From the NCBI GenBank assembly GCA_905234695.1, contig CAJOHZ010000006.1, positions 1 to 64,000 of the forward strand: a stretch of 64,000 nt of DNA, in the 5' to 3' direction. This DNA is from an uncultured Bacteroidales bacterium (GTDB lineage Bacteria; Bacteroidota; Bacteroidia; Bacteroidales; P3). Shown here piece by piece: positions 16,143-24,608 of this stretch. A program made the position numbers and the translations under genes. The notes beneath the pieces were generated by a model, which had not been told where the DNA came from, did not search any database, and worked only from the letters and a program-made list of their open reading frames with translations. Numbering within the stretch: the stretch's first letter is position 1; every line of letters starts with the position of its first letter.

Positions 16143-17588
16143 ATGAAAAGGAGTTTACAATGTTTGATTCTGATGGCAATATTGTCGTTGTCGGCAGTGG
16201 CACAGACTGAACCGGTGCAGACTGCGTCGGACATGGGTCTGAAAGGTCCCGTGAAACGGGTGTCGGAAGTGATGTATGGCTATGACGGAGAACTCGGGAT
16301 TCATTGTATGGAGTTTGACGAGCAAGGACGGCTGTCGAGAGTTAATAACTCATGTTACGTTTACGATGATGCAGGTCGTTTGGTGCTGGCCGACGGCAAG
16401 TACTATTCGTATGACGAAAACGGCTTGTTGTTGTGCGAGCAAATGTGCAACAAAGAAACCAAGGTGCGTTATGTATACAAATATCAATACACCAAGGAGA
16501 GACTGACATCATGTGCGTTCTTCAGAATAGACAGTGTAGGAGGTAAGACTGTGCTGTGGAATAAGACGTACCAATATGACAAACGAGGTCGCCTGCTAGG
16601 CGCCGAGGCGAAGACTGTCGACAACAAAAAATCGAGGGTGCTCTTTAGTTATCGGGTGCTCTATGCTGCGGACGGCACGCCAAAGAATTATCTTTGGTCG
16701 CATGAAGAGGGTCCTTGGTATGACGAGTATGGAGAGCTCCTGAAGGCTGCGGAGGTGGTGACGGATACATTACCGTGCGATGAATGGACGTTCTATATAA
16801 TCAATCATAATTATGAATTCAACCATAAAGATAACGCTGTTGTTCCGTGGAATCAATTCGACGAGCATGGTAATGGAACAGCACGGTATAAGTATGATAC
16901 AGCCTCCGTGTATGATGAGTATGGTGAGAAGATTGCAGACACGATTTTCATGGCCCAACTCACTCGGACGTTAGAATACTATGGCGAGTACGATGTCAAC
17001 GTGTCGGTGATAGAACAGGATGTGCTGTATAATGGGCTAGAAAATCCCGTGCGGATTTCCGTTCAGGGGGTACCCGACGAGTTCGTGTTTGTGGGTGATG
17101 AGGAAGATAGTACTTACACTACTTTCCGTGATGAGAATCGAAAGGGAAATCACTATTACATTGTGCCCCAAAAAATGGGTAGACTAGACCTTCCTATAAA
17201 AGTCATAGTGGATGGAAAGATGAAGAAGGTTGGGAAATACTCGTTTCGTGTACGTTCGATACCTGTTCCGAAGTTATTTTTGGGCAAATACGAAAGTGGA
17301 AGTGCTATTCCCGTCGAAGAGTTCAAAAGCATGAAGGGCGTGGATGTCCGTTATGGGGAAGATTTTGTCTTCCGAATGAAGAGACCTAAAGTCGTCGGGC
17401 AAAACATCACGATTACCAAGGTGCCAGGTGCCGACGACTTGTATAATAGAACATCACAATGGTCGCCAGACATTGTTGTTTATGTGTATAAATCCAAGGC
17501 AGATAGTAAGGTGTGTATTGATGTGGAAGTGGATATGCCCGACGGTACTAAACGGACGATTGCTGGCCAATGGTATTTGGTCAAATAA
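16143..17588 (+). CDS. Secreted YD-repeat-like protein with GldM/PorM-like C-terminal domain (paralogue 1)
   Basis: A signal peptide (ILMAILSLSAVAQ) is followed by an RHS/YD-like half, residues about 25-200: MGLKGPVKRVSEVMYGYDGE, FDEQGRLSRV, YQYDKRGRLLGAEA. The second half, about 280-481, resembles the C-terminal domains of GldM/PorM: EQDVLYNGLENPVRISVQGV, then YSFRVRSIPVPKLFLGKYES and a final PDGTKRTIAGQWYLV. GldM/PorM is the T9SS motor subunit that spans the periplasm; the N-terminal motor helix is absent here. Function is unknown. A close paralogue starts at 18988. The GldM link is based on motif pattern only. Confidence 0.7.
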   Translation: MKRSLQCLILMAILSLSAVAQTEPVQTASDMGLKGPVKRVSEVMYGYDGELGIHCMEFDEQGRLSRVNNSCYVYDDAGRLVLADGKYYSYDENGLLLCEQMCNKETKVRYVYKYQYTKERLTSCAFFRIDSVGGKTVLWNKTYQYDKRGRLLGAEAKTVDNKKSRVLFSYRVLYAADGTPKNYLWSHEEGPWYDEYGELLKAAEVVTDTLPCDEWTFYIINHNYEFNHKDNAVVPWNQFDEHGNGTARYKYDTASVYDEYGEKIADTIFMAQLTRTLEYYGEYDVNVSVIEQDVLYNGLENPVRISVQGVPDEFVFVGDEEDSTYTTFRDENRKGNHYYIVPQKMGRLDLPIKVIVDGKMKKVGKYSFRVRSIPVPKLFLGKYESGSAIPVEEFKSMKGVDVRYGEDFVFRMKRPKVVGQNITITKVPGADDLYNRTSQWSPDIVVYVYKSKADSKVCIDVEVDMPDGTKRTIAGQWYLVK

Positions 17589-17690
17589 GGAACATGTTTT
17601 GGGGAAAGAACAACGCAGGTAAGCCGAAAACTGCATCACAAGAGTAGGCAGACAAACTGTTGCTCCCGACACGTATGAGGGAAGAATGAA

Positions 17691-18839
17691 ATGAAAACAA
17701 AGTTTATGTTATTTGTGTTGGCAGGATTGCTAATGATGCAAGGATGCGAAAAAAGCAACACATACACTATCACGGGAACCGTTGATGACGCAGATTACAA
17801 CGGTCGACAGATATATCTATTGAACGATTATTACGATGTAGTGGATAGTGCTTTGATTGAGAATTGCAGTTTTACCTTCACGGGAACGGTGGAGAAACCG
17901 TATCTAGCCGAACTTGAGACAATGTTGGACAGTGTCAGCGGCCTTCATATTGTGCTTGTGGTTGAGCCGGGAGAAATCACCGCTACTATCACGCATGAAG
18001 ACGTAACCGACAGGGTTGGCGGCACGCTGCTGAACGATAGATTTCAAGTCTATAAAGCAGCTGTGAGCGTTGATACATTGTCCATCGAGGAGAGGGGCTG
18101 TTATGATAGTCTGATGGCTGTCTTTTATGACAATGGAAGAAATGCGGAAGAACGTAATAAAGTGTACGATGAATTGCAAAGAGTATATGAGCCAATCAAA
18201 TCTAGAAATGTGATACGGTTGTGGGATTTGTATCACAATAATGAGGAGAATGTACTTGGTCATCATGCAATTAATCAGTTGCTCTATGAAGACACTAATA
18301 TGAGCAAAGTGGCTTTTCTTGACAGCCTAATTGCCACTACCAACGAAAGTGTTTCGGGTTTGTTAGCACCCCAAATTAAGAAACTTCGTGCGCTAGAGGC
18401 TACATCTGAAGGAAAACAGTATACAAATATCAATGGAATTGTGAAGGTGTTTGAGAATGGTGAATGGAAGACAACGCAAGGGTCGCTTAAGGATTTGGTT
18501 GACGGGAAACCCGCCGTTGTGGATTTTTGGGCCTCCTGGTGCGGTCCCTGCCGTCATGAAATTAAAGAGAACTTGATTGCTTTGAGTGAAAAATACAAAG
18601 GAAAAGCCGTTGTGGTTGGTGTTGATGTGTGGGATAGTATCGACCTGCATGCAAAGTCTGTCGCCGATATGGGGGTGGTCTATCCTCAACTAATCGACAC
18701 GACATCGTACTCTACAGATACTTATGGTATTGAAGGCATACCTGAGATTATGGTGGTTGATTCCAAAGGTGTCATTGTCGAGCGTGGTTTGCGAGGTCCC
18801 TTTATAGAGGCAGCTTTATTGAAGGCCTTGAATGAGTAG
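17691..18839 (+). CDS. Thioredoxin-like (TlpA/ResA-type) lipoprotein with N-terminal DUF4369-like domain
   Basis: A lipoprotein signal ends at Cys19 (GLLMMQGC). Residues 25-130 fit DUF4369 (TITGTVDDADYNGRQIYLLN). The C-terminal thioredoxin domain holds the redox pair in WASWCGPCRHEIKENL and the cis-Pro region GIEGIPEIMVVD. Such proteins are periplasm-facing thiol-disulfide reductases in Bacteroidetes. It lies between the two YD/GldM-like paralogues on the same strand. Those paralogues have few cysteines, so a direct substrate relationship is not evident. A hairpin terminator follows at 18906. Confidence 0.9.
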   Translation: MKTKFMLFVLAGLLMMQGCEKSNTYTITGTVDDADYNGRQIYLLNDYYDVVDSALIENCSFTFTGTVEKPYLAELETMLDSVSGLHIVLVVEPGEITATITHEDVTDRVGGTLLNDRFQVYKAAVSVDTLSIEERGCYDSLMAVFYDNGRNAEERNKVYDELQRVYEPIKSRNVIRLWDLYHNNEENVLGHHAINQLLYEDTNMSKVAFLDSLIATTNESVSGLLAPQIKKLRALEATSEGKQYTNINGIVKVFENGEWKTTQGSLKDLVDGKPAVVDFWASWCGPCRHEIKENLIALSEKYKGKAVVVGVDVWDSIDLHAKSVADMGVVYPQLIDTTSYSTDTYGIEGIPEIMVVDSKGVIVERGLRGPFIEAALLKALNE

Positions 18840-18905
18840 TATGCTGTATGGACTTCTCGGTTTAATTGTGTCAGGATTTATGTATAAACAGAATGGAGAT
18901 AGTTA

Positions 18906-18943
18906 GTGGGATGAGCAATGAATTTGTATCCCACGCTTTTTTA
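18906..18943 (+). terminator. Hairpin terminator or attenuator before paralogue 2
   Basis: GTGGGAT at 18906-18912 pairs with ATCCCAC at 18928-18934, followed by GCTTTTTTAT. The left side GTTAGTGGGATGAGCAA (18902-18918) matches 15 of 17 bases of the hairpin at 12306. It may end the thioredoxin transcript or regulate entry into the next gene, which starts 45 bases later with no visible promoter. Confidence 0.7.
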
Positions 18944-18987
18944 TACATACAATAACACTAATGGAAGTCATTGATATTCAAAACAAC

Positions 18988-20553
18988 ATGAGAAAAATAT
19001 TCTTTCTGTCCCTTGCGATGGGACTTGCTGCAGTGGCCACAGCGCAACAACCGCCCGTGACGACAACCAAGGATTACGGCCTGAAAGGCCCGGTGAAAAA
19101 AGTGTCCGAACTAAAACAGGCATATTTCGATGGGGATTTGAAGCGGATGACCTTAATCACGGAGTTCGACGAACAGGGACGCTTGTCCAATTGGCGGCAC
19201 GCCTACGACGAACAGGACCGCCTGTCCATTGGGTATGCCTACGATGAAAAAGGTCGTCTAGTGGTGTCGGGCGACACTTACTATGCCTATGACCCCAACG
19301 GCCGCCTAATGAACGAACAGTCTAAGCATGGCTATATCGAATATAATTACGACAAAAACGGCCGCTTGCTGAGCTGTGTGTCCTATGAAAAGGGCGATGA
19401 CGATGCTTGGAACGTCAATTGGGTAAAGACCTACAAGTACGACAAACGGGGTCGCCTGCTAGGGGCCGAGGCTACGCGTGGAGACAAGAAAAATCCGAAA
19501 TTCATATTCTCCTACCAGGTGGTGTATGCTGTCAGCGATGTGCCGAAGGGCTATATCCTCAAGCACATGGGCGAGCCGGTGTATGACGATTACGGAGAGG
19601 TGGTCGAGGCCGCTAGGATGGTTGTCGACACGCTCCCCTACAACGAATGGACCACCTACAATGTCAACCATGGCATTTCCGATACAGGTTCCAATCCTGA
19701 CCTCCGGCAGTACATAAAGTTCGACAAACATGACAACGGCGTGGAATGGAATGAGACAGATGTTATAAAGATGGATGATACGTTTGACGAGTATGGCGAG
19801 TTAGTGACAGAGGGACGTGACACCATTGTTTTCAGACAGGAGAAGCGTAGTATTGAATACTACGGCGAATACGACTTCAACATCTCCCTTCCAGAGATGA
19901 ATGTGGTGTATGCTGGTGTGAAGAACCCGATAAGGGTCACCGTCTCCGGAGTGCCGGAAATGTATTTGAGGATGGATCCCGATGATTTGGATTGGGACGA
20001 AGACATTTGGGTCAGAGACACTGTCTTAAAGGCAATGGATTCGACTATAAATGCATGGGAAGATTATGGTAGACCATACAGTATATGGACAGAGGAAGAC
20101 GGTTCGTATGTGCTGATACCTCATGTCAATCAGGGAACCATTCGTGTGCCCGTCGTGATTATCGAGGAGGGTGGCAAGATCAAAATTGCAGGCTACCAAA
20201 AATTCCGCGTCAAGAAGACACCCGAGCCCAAACTGTACATCGGCAATTATCCGTCGGGCAGCGTGATACCCCGCGACGAACTGGTGAAGATGACGGGAAT
20301 ATCTGTCCGTTACAGCGAAGATTTATTGTTTGAGGTTGAACCTCCCACCCTCGGGCAACAGCGTGTCGATATCTCCAAGGTGGAAGGACCCGGAGACCTC
20401 GAAGTTAAAGGTCGCAGTGGCGAGTGGAATCCTGATGTGCTTTCCTATATTGCCAAAGCAAAGAAGGACTCCAAATTGACCATAGAAGCAACGATACAAC
20501 TCTCGGGTGGAGATATACGGACTATTATTGGCTCGTGGACAGTTGGGAAATAA
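18988..20553 (+). CDS. Secreted YD-repeat-like protein with GldM/PorM-like C-terminal domain (paralogue 2)
   Basis: I chose ATG 18988 because it opens directly into a signal peptide (MRKIFFLSLAMGLAAVATAQ); ATG 18961 would add nine hydrophilic residues. The mature part starts with DYGLKGPVKKVSELKQ. YD-like units follow (TEFDEQGRLSNW, YAYDEKGRLVVSGDTYYAYD, YNYDKNGRLLSC). From about residue 300 comes the GldM/PorM-like region: MNVVYAGVKNPIRVTVSGVP, KFRVKKTPEPKLYIGNYPSG. It differs from paralogue 1 by a longer YD section and an extra acidic loop near residues 330-370. Function unknown; export to the periplasm or beyond is inferred from the signal peptide. Confidence 0.7.
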   Translation: MRKIFFLSLAMGLAAVATAQQPPVTTTKDYGLKGPVKKVSELKQAYFDGDLKRMTLITEFDEQGRLSNWRHAYDEQDRLSIGYAYDEKGRLVVSGDTYYAYDPNGRLMNEQSKHGYIEYNYDKNGRLLSCVSYEKGDDDAWNVNWVKTYKYDKRGRLLGAEATRGDKKNPKFIFSYQVVYAVSDVPKGYILKHMGEPVYDDYGEVVEAARMVVDTLPYNEWTTYNVNHGISDTGSNPDLRQYIKFDKHDNGVEWNETDVIKMDDTFDEYGELVTEGRDTIVFRQEKRSIEYYGEYDFNISLPEMNVVYAGVKNPIRVTVSGVPEMYLRMDPDDLDWDEDIWVRDTVLKAMDSTINAWEDYGRPYSIWTEEDGSYVLIPHVNQGTIRVPVVIIEEGGKIKIAGYQKFRVKKTPEPKLYIGNYPSGSVIPRDELVKMTGISVRYSEDLLFEVEPPTLGQQRVDISKVEGPGDLEVKGRSGEWNPDVLSYIAKAKKDSKLTIEATIQLSGGDIRTIIGSWTVGK

Positions 20554-20634
20554 GGGACTTCTATCAGATGCGTTTGCCCTATTCCTCTTTTTATGGACAA
20601 CAATTAGATAAACACAGATATCAAAAACGACAAC

Positions 20635-23058
20635 ATGAAACGACTAACCTGTCTACTGACAATTCTGCTGGTGACAATCGGCAATCTATATGCGCAGCGT
20701 ACGGTAGAAGGCATGGTGAGTAACGCCGCGGACGGCAAAGGCATTCCTTATGCCAACATTGCGATGATGCGCGCAGAGGATAGCACTTATATTCGCGGGA
20801 CGGTCACTGATGCCAATGGACATTATTCGTTGGAAGTGGATACATTTGCCACATTCCTGCGGGTATCTGTCATCGGCTACGAGACGGCATATCAACCCGT
20901 GGGAGAGAATTCATCCCATATAGACATTTCGATGAAAGAGGGTACCATGACCTTAGATGAGGTGCAGGTTACTGCTAAGAAACCTATGTATGCTGCAGAG
21001 GGCGACAAGAAGATATACAATGTCAGCGAGGATCCTACCATACAGAACGGTTCGGCGCAGGATGCACTGAAGAACACTCCCGGTGTGCAGGTGGACGGCG
21101 AGGGGAATATCACCCTCAATGGAAAAGCTGTGAAGGTGTATATCAACGACCGAGAGTCACACTACACGGGCGAGATGCTCAAGCAATATATCAAGACCCT
21201 CACTGCCGACCAGATTTCCAGTATCGAGGCTATTGAGTTTCCGTCGGCGAAGTATGGCGGAGGTGAGCCGGTGGTCAATATTCGTACGCAGCAGAAGTTG
21301 TTGAAGAATTCCTATTTTAGTTTCGGAGGGTCTGGTTCAACCGAGCCGGCATTTTCCCCCTTTCTCTCGTATGCATATGCGACTGAGAAGTTCCGTTTTG
21401 ACGCATATGTGCGTTATAGTGGCAGTCGATGGGAGTCACAGCAGGACGGTGGCGGAAGTTTGTTGAACGAAGATAGCCTGACGGTGCGCAATTATCAGTA
21501 CAAGAGTTCCTCGTCGTCGTGGGACAACAGCTTGGGGATGAGCTTCAGCCTCGGCTATGACTTTGATTCGATGAACACCCTTTCGGCGTATGTATCGGCT
21601 TGGCCCGGCTGGTCTCAGGATGTGAGCGATGGAATTTATATTCGTCAGGACTCCATCGGCACACAGATGGAGGACTATAGCTACACCGAACATTCTGATG
21701 GCAAGGGCGGTTGGTCGTATGCCTATGGCGGAATAGACTTTGAGCACAAGTTTAATGACGAAGGTCATCGGATATCATTCAGTCTTAGTGGAAACCTTTG
21801 GGGAGGCAACTCCCAAGGTACAAGTTGGGAGCATTATGCGGCGCAGCCACAGATGAATTATGATGCCCGCACAGAATCGAGGTATCCCGATGGGTCGTTT
21901 GACCTTGGAATGGATTATTCATTGCCTTACAATGAAAATGGCGAGTTGAGTGCGGGAGTGAGTCTTTCCGCTGGAAGTAACAACTCATACTATCTGCGCG
22001 ACACATTGGGCGCTGATGGGCAATATTATTGTGATGCGCTTCGTTCCGACACCTCGGAGTCGCCATCTAAAGACGCTCGGCTTCACCTTTCGTGGCGGCG
22101 CAAGTGGGGTAATTTCACCTTGCGGCTGGGTGGCAATGCGACATACGAAAATTCTTCATCGCGCCATCTCGGGTTGCCAGAATATGACACTACGGTGAAC
22201 TATTTTACGATTACCCCCAGTGTGCTGTTGATGTACAACACGGAGAGTATGCATTCATTCAGCCTTAACTACAGTATGTCCACCTCGCGGCCCGATGCGG
22301 ATGACCTTTCGAGGTATGAGAGTTTCAGTGTCGACAGTTACTCGTCTGGCAATCCATTGCTCGTTCCTTCTTATTCACACAACCTTGGTATAAGCTATAG
22401 CAAGTCGTTTGAAAAAGGTCATTCCTTCGGTGTGGAAGGCAGCTACACATGGCAGATTAACAAGATGAGTTCTCTGAGTATGCCGGTCTACCATCCATTC
22501 TTTGGTCGGTATGTCTCGTTCAGGCAACCCTACAATGTTGGCAATAGTCGCGACGGAAATGTCTATGCTTATGCGCGCCTTCGTTTCTCGGCATTATTTG
22601 ATATGAGTCTCAGTGGTGGACTGAAAGACAGTTGGTATCGTGTGCAGGTGCGTCCATACGAGTGGTATGAAGATCAGATGACCTCGTGGAATGTTCGTCT
22701 CAATGGACGGGCCAAACTTTTTAATCTGGTTTGGGTATCGATGTCGGGCTATTACAACAGCCGTTCTCATGGATGGTCGGTTCTTTCCGTAGAGGAACCC
22801 CGTTGGGGAATGGACTTGGGCGCCAGTGCTGACCTTTTTGACAGGAAACTATCGTTTTACTTTGAGTTTAACGATATATTCAATACATTCCAATGGAATT
22901 CGACCAGCATTAACCCCTACAGCCCATCGAACAGTAACTATACTTATAACTCACAGTACATTACCTTCGGTGTTACTTTGCGATTTGGCAAGATGGATTT
23001 GGGAGACAGCAGCAAGGAAGGCATTCAAGCCTCTAGTGGCGGAAAAGGGAAGCAATAG
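20635..23058 (+). CDS. Outer-membrane beta-barrel protein, TonB-receptor-like without clear TonB box
   Basis: A signal peptide (LLTILLVTIGNLYAQ) precedes a carboxypeptidase-regulatory-like domain at about residues 22-105 (VEGMVSNAADGKGIPYANIA, GTVTDANGHYSLEV). A plug-like region follows at about 110-220 (DALKNTPGVQVDGEGNITLN, VYINDRESHYTG). The remainder is an aromatic-rich barrel ending TFGVTLRFGKMDLGD. This matches the outer-membrane beta-barrel family related to TonB-dependent receptors. No SusD-like partner is present. It is the last gene before a strong terminator and may share a transcript with paralogue 2, 81 bases upstream. Confidence 0.88.
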   Translation: MKRLTCLLTILLVTIGNLYAQRTVEGMVSNAADGKGIPYANIAMMRAEDSTYIRGTVTDANGHYSLEVDTFATFLRVSVIGYETAYQPVGENSSHIDISMKEGTMTLDEVQVTAKKPMYAAEGDKKIYNVSEDPTIQNGSAQDALKNTPGVQVDGEGNITLNGKAVKVYINDRESHYTGEMLKQYIKTLTADQISSIEAIEFPSAKYGGGEPVVNIRTQQKLLKNSYFSFGGSGSTEPAFSPFLSYAYATEKFRFDAYVRYSGSRWESQQDGGGSLLNEDSLTVRNYQYKSSSSSWDNSLGMSFSLGYDFDSMNTLSAYVSAWPGWSQDVSDGIYIRQDSIGTQMEDYSYTEHSDGKGGWSYAYGGIDFEHKFNDEGHRISFSLSGNLWGGNSQGTSWEHYAAQPQMNYDARTESRYPDGSFDLGMDYSLPYNENGELSAGVSLSAGSNNSYYLRDTLGADGQYYCDALRSDTSESPSKDARLHLSWRRKWGNFTLRLGGNATYENSSSRHLGLPEYDTTVNYFTITPSVLLMYNTESMHSFSLNYSMSTSRPDADDLSRYESFSVDSYSSGNPLLVPSYSHNLGISYSKSFEKGHSFGVEGSYTWQINKMSSLSMPVYHPFFGRYVSFRQPYNVGNSRDGNVYAYARLRFSALFDMSLSGGLKDSWYRVQVRPYEWYEDQMTSWNVRLNGRAKLFNLVWVSMSGYYNSRSHGWSVLSVEEPRWGMDLGASADLFDRKLSFYFEFNDIFNTFQWNSTSINPYSPSNSNYTYNSQYITFGVTLRFGKMDLGDSSKEGIQASSGGKGKQ

Positions 23059-23102
23059 CGACTCATGCTGAGGTAATAGTCCCAGACAGAAGCATTCTCA
23101 AC

Positions 23103-23135
23103 AGGTGCCGCCCATACGGGCGGCACCTGGTTTTT
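23103..23135 (+). terminator. Strong rho-independent terminator
   Basis: AGGTGCCGCCC-ATAC-GGGCGGCACCT is a perfect 11-bp stem with a 4-base loop, then GG and TTTTT. It closes the barrel gene's transcript. Confidence 0.95.
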
Positions 23136-23193
23136 GCAACCATTTCCAGGTTGCGCTATGGATGGATATTTAAGCTGCCAACTTAAAGAAATG

Positions 23194-23228
23194 GGCAATT
23201 CTTTTATTTGGCAACTAAAAGAATTGCC
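23194..23228. repeat. Perfect 13-bp inverted repeat upstream of the ATPase gene
   Basis: GGCAATTCTTTTA at 23194-23206 and TAAAAGAATTGCC at 23216-23228 are exact inverted copies with a 9-base spacer, followed by ATTTTTTAT. The core GGCAACTAAAAGAATTGC is also a degenerate direct copy of the flanking GCCAACTTAAAGAAATGG and GGTAACTAAAAAATGCG. It could be a terminator or an operator beside the promoter at 23238. Confidence 0.75.
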
Positions 23229-23237
23229 GATTTTTTA

Positions 23238-23267
23238 TTGCTGGTAACTAAAAAATGCGTATCTTTG
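23238..23267 (+). promoter_or_regulatory. Promoter of the DUF4143 ATPase gene
   Basis: TTG at 23238, exactly 19 bases, then TATCTTTG at 23260-23267 form a consensus Bacteroidetes promoter. The start codon lies 29 bases after the -7 box. Confidence 0.85.
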
Positions 23268-23295
23268 CAGTCGGAAAATGTAAAGATTTCAGGCT

Positions 23296-24564
23296 ATGGA
23301 TAAGGATTTGTTTAGGAGGATTATTCTTGATAATCAGCAGCTTGTTAATAGAATCCCACTTGTGGAACGTGCTGTTGATTTTGAGGAAAAAGGGAATTAT
23401 GTGTTCGTGGGAGTGCGACAGGCGGGGAAATCGTATATGTTGTATCAGCGCATTCAACAGTTGTTGAACAATGGTCATAGTGTCGAAGAAATAGTCTTCG
23501 TCAGTTTTGACGATGAGCGTATCAGTGGAATGAAGACCGAGGAACTTGACTTGATATTGCAGGCACACCGTTCGCTATTCGATTGCCGGCCGATACTCTT
23601 TCTCGACGAGATACAGAACGTTGAGGGGTGGCAACATTTTGCCCGTCGGTTGGCCAATGAAAAGTACCAAGTGTATATTACGGGAAGCAATGCCAAGATG
23701 CTGAGCCGTGACATCGCCACCATCCTCGGGGGGCGATACTGGGTGTTGGATGTCTACCCGTATAGCTTTGAGGATTACCTGAAGGCGCACGGGATAGTTC
23801 TGCAAAAGCATTGGCAATACAGCCGACAGCAGTATGACGTGGCCCGCCATTTCAATGACTATTTCTACTACGGCGGATTCCCCGAGCTGACTGAGGTAGT
23901 GGCTAAGCGAGCTTGGCTGACAGGCATCTACAACAAGATATTCTTTAGCGACATAGTGGTGCGCAACAATATCCGTAATGAGGAGGCACTGCGAATGACC
24001 ATACGCCGATTGGCAGAGAGCGTGAAGCAGCCGATATCGTATAACCGCATCAGTAACCTCATAAAGTCGAAGGGCGTGTCCACCAATCCGGGAACGGTGA
24101 TGAGTTATGTCTCATACCTGCAAGATGCCTGTCTGCTTTTCTCAATGGAGAATTATGCCACCAAGTTCGTGGAGAAGGAAACCGTAAAGAAACACTATTT
24201 TGTGGACAATGGATTGCTCAACCTCTTTTTGGTGGATCCGGAGACCTCGTTGTTGGAAAACATTGTGGCCATTGCGTTGCATCGCAAATATGACAAAGAA
24301 GTGTATTTTTACAACAAAAATGTCGAGGTGGATTTCTATATTCCCGGAGAGAGTTTGGGAATACAGGTGTGTTACGATTTGAACGATGAACAGACACTTC
24401 ACCGCGAGGCAGAGGCCTTGGTAAAGATGAAGAAAGCCTTCGGATTGAATCAGATGCTGATGGTGAGCCGTGATGATGAACGTACTTTGGATTATTCTGG
24501 AGAAGAGATAAAGGTTGTCCCTGTGTGGAAATGGTTGCTACAAGATGTCATTTCTCTCGCCTGA
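23296..24564 (+). CDS. AAA-family ATPase with C-terminal DUF4143 domain
   Basis: Walker A is seen as GVRQAGKSYMLYQ (about residues 38-50) and Walker B as PILFLDEIQNVEGW (about 97-110). The sensor-like VYITGSNAKMLSRDIATILGGR follows. The C-terminal half matches DUF4143: VKKHYFVDNGLLNLFL and VDFYIP near the end resemble the nuclease-like DxxE region of the family. These proteins are abundant in Bacteroidetes, present in many copies and of unsettled function. It is a one-gene unit with its own promoter. The frame does not extend upstream past 23296 with a better start. Confidence 0.92.
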   Translation: MDKDLFRRIILDNQQLVNRIPLVERAVDFEEKGNYVFVGVRQAGKSYMLYQRIQQLLNNGHSVEEIVFVSFDDERISGMKTEELDLILQAHRSLFDCRPILFLDEIQNVEGWQHFARRLANEKYQVYITGSNAKMLSRDIATILGGRYWVLDVYPYSFEDYLKAHGIVLQKHWQYSRQQYDVARHFNDYFYYGGFPELTEVVAKRAWLTGIYNKIFFSDIVVRNNIRNEEALRMTIRRLAESVKQPISYNRISNLIKSKGVSTNPGTVMSYVSYLQDACLLFSMENYATKFVEKETVKKHYFVDNGLLNLFLVDPETSLLENIVAIALHRKYDKEVYFYNKNVEVDFYIPGESLGIQVCYDLNDEQTLHREAEALVKMKKAFGLNQMLMVSRDDERTLDYSGEEIKVVPVWKWLLQDVISLA

Positions 24565-24608
24565 CACAATAAGACGGGAGAATTTGCGTTAGCGCTATAA
24601 TAAAAAAT

